From positions 1 to 17,758 of the forward strand of contig DASUFH010000481.1 of the NCBI GenBank assembly GCA_036274645.1: a DNA stretch of 17,758 nt, given 5' to 3'. This document shows, in pieces, positions 14,613 to 17,758 of this stretch. This DNA is from DASUFH01 sp036274645 (GTDB lineage: Bacteria; Acidobacteriota; Terriglobia; 20CM-2-55-15). Within the stretch, counting starts at the first letter, position 1. Each line of letters opens with the position of its first letter. The notes under the pieces are model-generated. The model had not been told where the DNA came from and made no database searches. It saw only the letters and a list, made by a program, of their open reading frames with translations. Made by a program: the position numbers and the translations under genes.

Positions 14613-16655
14613 TCATCTGGCCGGAATCCAGTTCGAGAGCACAATGATGGGGGCCGGTTCGTCCACGGTCGAGAGGAAGAAGAAACGATCCGTGTTGCGA
14701 TCGTAGTCGAATTCCGAGCCCGGCGGAACGGGCGTTGTGAAGAGCGCTTTTGGTGTTCCGAATTCGATCGAGCGTTTCTCTCCGTTGACCGACGCTTCGG
14801 CCGACGTCACCATCAGGCGGTTGTCGGACCCGATGAAAAACAGTTCCTTGCCGTTGCGTCCCCACACGGGATTGGTCCCGCCGCTCAACGAGACGCGCTG
14901 CCGCGCGTTTTCCGTTGATGGGAAAGGCACGACGTAGATTTCATTGCGTCCGGTTTCGTCGGATTGGTAAGCGACCCAGTTGCTGTCCGGGGAGAATCGT
15001 CCATTGCGCTCCGATCCGGGGGATCGGGCCACAGAAACCGGGGCGCCCTGGTTGGGGGGCAGCGCCCAGAGGTCTCCGCCGAGGTTGGTCCCGCCACTGC
15101 CGTTGTTATAGAGGATGAATCCGTTGGAGCCCCAGTCGTTCGGATATGCGGCCGAGAATCCGCCGGGCGTGTTGACGGGGCGCGCGCCTCCTGCGGCGGC
15201 GCCTCTGGCCACTCCGAAACCCGCCGCGCCGATAGCGGCGGCGCCCGCGGCAACGGGACGGATGGTCACGACTCCGCCGACCTGGCCGTTCATGCTTGCG
15301 TGCAGGATCTGGTCGCCGTTGGGAGACCACAATCCTCCAAGGGCGAAGTTCTGAAGCATTACGGGAGCGCCGATTCCGGTCGTTTCCACAGCCCAGAGGC
15401 TTCCCAGCGGCGTTCCTCCCTGACGGTAATAGATGGCTGTCCGTCCATCGGGAGACAGGTGGATTCCGGAGGGCGAGTCGGAATCGGGCGCGCCGACCGT
15501 TCCGAGCAGCGCCCCGGTACGGTCCATCCACAGCAGCTGCTTTTTCAGTACCGCGGTTTCCCGATAGGCCACCGCGCCTTCGGCGGAGACGGCAAATGCG
15601 GCGATCCCCCGATAGCGATCCTCTTTGCCAACGCTGTTCGCCAGACCGATCGACGCCCCGCGGGCAATCAGTTCATTGGGGTCGAACTGGATGGCGTCAA
15701 GAGTTCCCGCAACTGTCACAAAAACGAGAAAGCCGCGACTGAACGCGGCGGCATGAACCATCGGAATGCCGGCGCCAGTGAGCGTTTCGCCATCCAGCGA
15801 TCCCAGCGCAATCTGGCCGCCGCCGTTGGCGTCTTTCGCGAAATACATGAAGCGGCGATCGTTCAGAAACTTCGGAGCATTGAAGAACCCGACCGCGCTG
15901 TTTGCGGGCCTCGTGCGGCCATTTTCGACTACGTCGATACCGCCGCCCAGCCCGCGCGCGCTCATCAGGATGGACCCGCCCTTCCAGTCGCCGCCCGCCG
16001 GTGTGGGCGCGTCCGCCAGTTCCCTTGGAACGCCCCCGGCCAGGTCGACCTGCCACAACTTCTGCCTGGAGAAGAACGCGATCGATTTGCCGTCCGGAGA
16101 GAAGAAGGGGAACGACGACTGCGAGGCGCCCTCGGTTCCCGCGATCGGTTCAGGCTTTTTCGAGGCGTCGACCTCCTGCCGCCAGAGCTGCCGTTTTCCG
16201 TCCGGCGATACTCCCTGGAAAACCAACATGCGGCCATCCGGCGAGATTGCGAAACTGTAGACATCATCGGAATGCAGCGTGTGGATCGTGATCCTGGATG
16301 GTCCTTCGGAGCTGTTCACGCCCGCAGCCAGGCGCGTGGTTGCCGTGGCGGCTTCAGCCTGCTGGTCCTTGAACTCGGATCGGACGCGCTCATAGAAACC
16401 GCGCGCCTTGGAGGCCTGTCCAAGCGAGTCGGCGATCGCGCCCATCTCGAGCAGGGCATTCGCCATCGTGTTGCGGTCGGTCCCGGCGTTCGACAGGATC
16501 GCCTCCAGGCTCTCCATCGCGCTCTGCAGATCGCCCGCGGACTTTTTCGCCCGGGCTCGATCGAGCAGGTCCTTGCCCAATGGTTGCTGCGCGACGATGA
16601 ACGACGTTGTCAACAGGACGAACAGGGTGAACAGCGCTGCCAGTTTGATCCGCAT
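14613..16655 (-). CDS. Secreted TPR plus PD40 (TolB-like) beta-propeller protein
   Basis: The 680-residue product has a signal peptide (MRIKLAALFTLFVLLTTSFI, cleavage near Ala22). Residues about 29-110 are helical and resemble TPR repeats (RARAKKSAGDLQSAMESLEA then LLEMGAIADSLGQASKARGF). The rest contains repeated PD40/WD40-like propeller strands: SPDGRMLVFQG (138-148), SPDGKSIAFFS (186-196), SPDGRTAIYYR, SPNGDQILHAS and SPDSNWVAYQS followed by GRNEIYVVPFP. An Ala/Gly-rich insertion (AAGAAAIGAAGFGVARGAAA) interrupts the propeller and probably forms a surface loop. Similar periplasmic proteins are abundant in Acidobacteriota, often as the sensor part of Ser/Thr kinases, but no kinase domain is present here. 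The ATG has GGAGG upstream. The substrate or partner is unknown. Confidence 0.85.
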   Translation of the reverse strand: MRIKLAALFTLFVLLTTSFIVAQQPLGKDLLDRARAKKSAGDLQSAMESLEAILSNAGTDRNTMANALLEMGAIADSLGQASKARGFYERVRSEFKDQQAEAATATTRLAAGVNSSEGPSRITIHTLHSDDVYSFAISPDGRMLVFQGVSPDGKRQLWRQEVDASKKPEPIAGTEGASQSSFPFFSPDGKSIAFFSRQKLWQVDLAGGVPRELADAPTPAGGDWKGGSILMSARGLGGGIDVVENGRTRPANSAVGFFNAPKFLNDRRFMYFAKDANGGGQIALGSLDGETLTGAGIPMVHAAAFSRGFLVFVTVAGTLDAIQFDPNELIARGASIGLANSVGKEDRYRGIAAFAVSAEGAVAYRETAVLKKQLLWMDRTGALLGTVGAPDSDSPSGIHLSPDGRTAIYYRQGGTPLGSLWAVETTGIGAPVMLQNFALGGLWSPNGDQILHASMNGQVGGVVTIRPVAAGAAAIGAAGFGVARGAAAGGARPVNTPGGFSAAYPNDWGSNGFILYNNGSGGTNLGGDLWALPPNQGAPVSVARSPGSERNGRFSPDSNWVAYQSDETGRNEIYVVPFPSTENARQRVSLSGGTNPVWGRNGKELFFIGSDNRLMVTSAEASVNGEKRSIEFGTPKALFTTPVPPGSEFDYDRNTDRFFFLSTVDEPAPIIVLSNWIPAR

Positions 16656-16854
16656 CAGTTACCTCCAGTGGGAGAGGCCGCCGGCCGGTGGTCTGCTTGC
16701 CATTTAACGGTGGCGGCAGCTTATTGCCGTCCGTCGGCATCCGTCAATCCTTTAGCAATACGCCCGCGCGCCGATTACGGCTGCCTTTGGGGGATAACGT
16801 CGGGGAAGCGGTAGTTCTTAGGGAAAAAGGCAGGGCAAAGTCCGAACGCCCCGG

Positions 16855-17241
16855 TCACCACAGACGTACGACGCCATACGGATCGAATGCGGCGTCCTTG
16901 CTCAGGATGGCGGCGTGCAAATCGAGAGCCTGCGCGATCAGCATGCGGTCGAAGGGATCCCTGTGGTGAAATGGAAGCGCGCTCATGCGGTCCACGTGCT
17001 GCGGTTCGATTCCGACCAGATCGGCTCCCAGTTCAGACGCGGCAAGATCGGCCACTTCACGAATGCTCAATGTCAGTTCAATTCGATCGAGGCTCTGCAG
17101 AATTCCGATTTCCCAGAGCGAAGCGGCGCTGAGGAAGAGTTCGGTGTCCGGAGTCTCGATGGCTCCCAGCGCGGCAGCCGATAGCTTCTCCGGCGCTACG
17201 GCCACCCAGAGAAACGTATGGGTGTCCAGGAGATACTTCAC
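16855..17241 (-). CDS. vapC: PIN-domain toxin, VapC family
   Basis: The 128-residue product is a full-length PIN ribonuclease. The acidic residues expected at the metal site are present: Asp6 in LLDTHTFLW, Glu44 in SLWEIGIL, Asp95 and Asp98 in HRDPFDRMLIAQA, and Asp116 in SKDAAFDPYGV. Toxins of this family cut tRNA or rRNA when free of antitoxin. The start is a GTG at 17241 overlapping the antitoxin stop by 4 bases (GTGA), the usual coupling in such pairs. No residue essential to the family appears missing, so it is probably active. Confidence 0.9.
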   Translation of the reverse strand: MKYLLDTHTFLWVAVAPEKLSAAALGAIETPDTELFLSAASLWEIGILQSLDRIELTLSIREVADLAASELGADLVGIEPQHVDRMSALPFHHRDPFDRMLIAQALDLHAAILSKDAAFDPYGVVRLW

Positions 17242-17474
17242 TGGTAGTCCTTGAAGTCTGGAATTGGCGAGTCCCAGCCCCGCTTCAGCTTCAGCTTGCC
17301 CTTGAGAAATCCCAGTTTGCGCGGACGCCGCGTCTTCGGGATCGGCACCACCATGGCAACGGGCTCGCCACGGTTCATCAGGATGACCTGCTTGCCACTG
17401 ATGGCTTCATCAACGAGCTGCGACAGCTTCGTCTTGGCTTCATACATGTTGTATGCGACGGTTCCCCTGGCCAT
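17238..17474 (-). CDS. vapB: Antitoxin, Phd/YefM-type partner of VapC
   Basis: The 78-residue product begins with a Phd/YefM DNA-binding fold (AYNMYEAKTKLSQLVDEAIS then GKQVILMNRGEPVAMVVPIP, residues 7-46) followed by a basic linker (RRPRKLGFLKGKLKLKRGWD) and an acidic tail (DSPIPDFKDY) that in this family wraps the toxin. It neutralises the PIN toxin encoded immediately downstream and represses its own promoter. The ATG at 17474 has only a weak GAAAG ribosome site. The symbol vapB is used for its role; by fold it is nearer to Phd. Confidence 0.88.
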   Translation of the reverse strand: MARGTVAYNMYEAKTKLSQLVDEAISGKQVILMNRGEPVAMVVPIPKTRRPRKLGFLKGKLKLKRGWDSPIPDFKDYQ

Positions 17475-17483
17475 GCTTTCAAC

Positions 17484-17501
17484 ACTAGACCAACTAGACC
17501 A
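17484..17501. promoter_or_regulatory. Tandem 9-bp repeat upstream of the antitoxin gene, likely operator
   Basis: ACTAGACCA occurs twice with no gap (17484-17492 and 17493-17501), 10-27 bases before the antitoxin start. On the minus strand a TTGACC at 17511-17506 could serve as a -35 box, placing the repeats over the spacer and -10 region. Antitoxins of this kind usually bind short repeats at this place to repress the operon; the specific site is inferred. Confidence 0.4.
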
Positions 17502-17627
17502 TGTCGGTCAACGGTCGGCGTTTGGTTGGCCGGCGCCCCTGGGGTCTTGTCGCGTGATTGAAGAAACTTCGGCGGGCAACCGCGAGCGGACTAGTGTAGG
17601 GTCTGTCAATTGCCTGTACAGAATTCC

Positions 17628-17727
17628 GCACGCCGGGAGGCGTGCTGGGATGGTAGCCCAGGGGTTAAGCGCGAAGCGCGCAACCCCTGGGAGGATGCCG
17701 ATAACTTTCGCACCCCTGCGGGGTGCG
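17628..17727. repeat. Cluster of three GC-rich hairpins (REP-like palindromic element)
   Basis: Three perfect-stem hairpins follow one another. The first is GCACGCC, GGGA loop, GGCGTGC (17628-17645). The second is CCCAGGGGTT (17657-17666) with AACCCCTGGG (17682-17691), extended inside by GCGCG and CGCGC around an AAG loop with a 2-base bulge. The third is CGCACCCC, TGC loop, GGGGTGCG (17709-17727), with one more A-T pair outside. CCCCTGG or its complement also occurs near 17536 and 17747. No gene is seen in the last 284 bases (17475-17758). The arrangement resembles intergenic palindromic repeats that occur in many copies in some large soil and aquatic bacterial genomes; copy number cannot be seen here. 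Confidence 0.65.
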
Positions 17728-17758
17728 AGGAGGCGGCGCGATCGAACCAGGGGTGGGG

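Noticed and set aside
14964..16814. A 616-codon open frame on the plus strand
   Set aside because: It is antisense to the well-supported TPR-PD40 gene, has no recognisable domain, and long antisense frames are common in GC-rich coding DNA.
17475..17758. CRISPR array or tRNA at the right edge
   Set aside because: The repeats are palindromic hairpins of different sequence without regular spacers, and no cloverleaf could be formed.

Overview
This is a GC-rich window with no rRNA, tRNA or CRISPR array that I could see. It looks like a chromosome segment from an uncultured soil-type bacterium, most likely Acidobacteriota. That is an inference from gene style: a secreted TPR plus PD40 (TolB-like) propeller protein, a BON-domain membrane protein of the LADP-GRRRR type, secreted proteins of unknown function, and a small protein carrying a VYGLGRFPVTLY core. 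No marker gene in the window can prove the phylum.

Left part (1-4165): a minus-strand run encodes an FAD-dependent oxidoreductase of the phytoene-desaturase/PYROXD2 type, then a lipase-maturation-factor-like membrane protein 19 bases downstream, then a secreted glycine-zipper protein cut by the left edge. A BON-domain protein is transcribed divergently from the oxidoreductase, with a near-palindromic operator candidate at 3384-3407 between them.

Middle-left (4166-5876): a 32-bp inverted repeat with a 68-bp centre (4224-4355) fills the gap between convergent genes. To its right lies a minus-strand group that looks damaged: a frameshifted ~92-codon gene, a 36-residue fragment of one short-chain dehydrogenase (SDR), and directly behind it an intact 3-hydroxybutyrate dehydrogenase-like SDR. 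A small plus-strand conserved-looking protein follows.

Middle (5889-9125): three tightly packed minus-strand genes encode a secreted two-copy beta-domain protein, a secreted LolA/RseB-like protein and a 2H phosphoesterase (LigT type). Across a 265-bp gap is a plus-strand pair of small overlapping genes whose products resemble each other and look like small beta-barrels. A strong double-option hairpin at 9149-9175 separates this pair from the next convergent operon.

Centre-right (9210-14543): a minus-strand operon encodes an O-antigen ligase-like protein, a hexuronate-type MFS transporter and uronate isomerase (UxaC), suggesting uptake and first-step isomerisation of glucuronate/galacturonate. 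The remaining hexuronate pathway genes (uxaB/uxuB, uxaA/uxuA, kdgK, kdgA) are not in the window. A full-length two-domain ChrA chromate transporter is divergent from it.

Right (14613-17758): a large secreted TPR-PD40 protein, a VapBC-type toxin-antitoxin pair with a tandem 9-bp repeat just upstream, and at the right edge a cluster of three strong hairpins that looks like an intergenic palindromic repeat element. I found no clear evidence of an entirely new multi-gene system. The most unusual signals are the long inverted repeat at 4224-4355, the broken genes at 5166-5606, and the palindrome cluster at 17628-17727.
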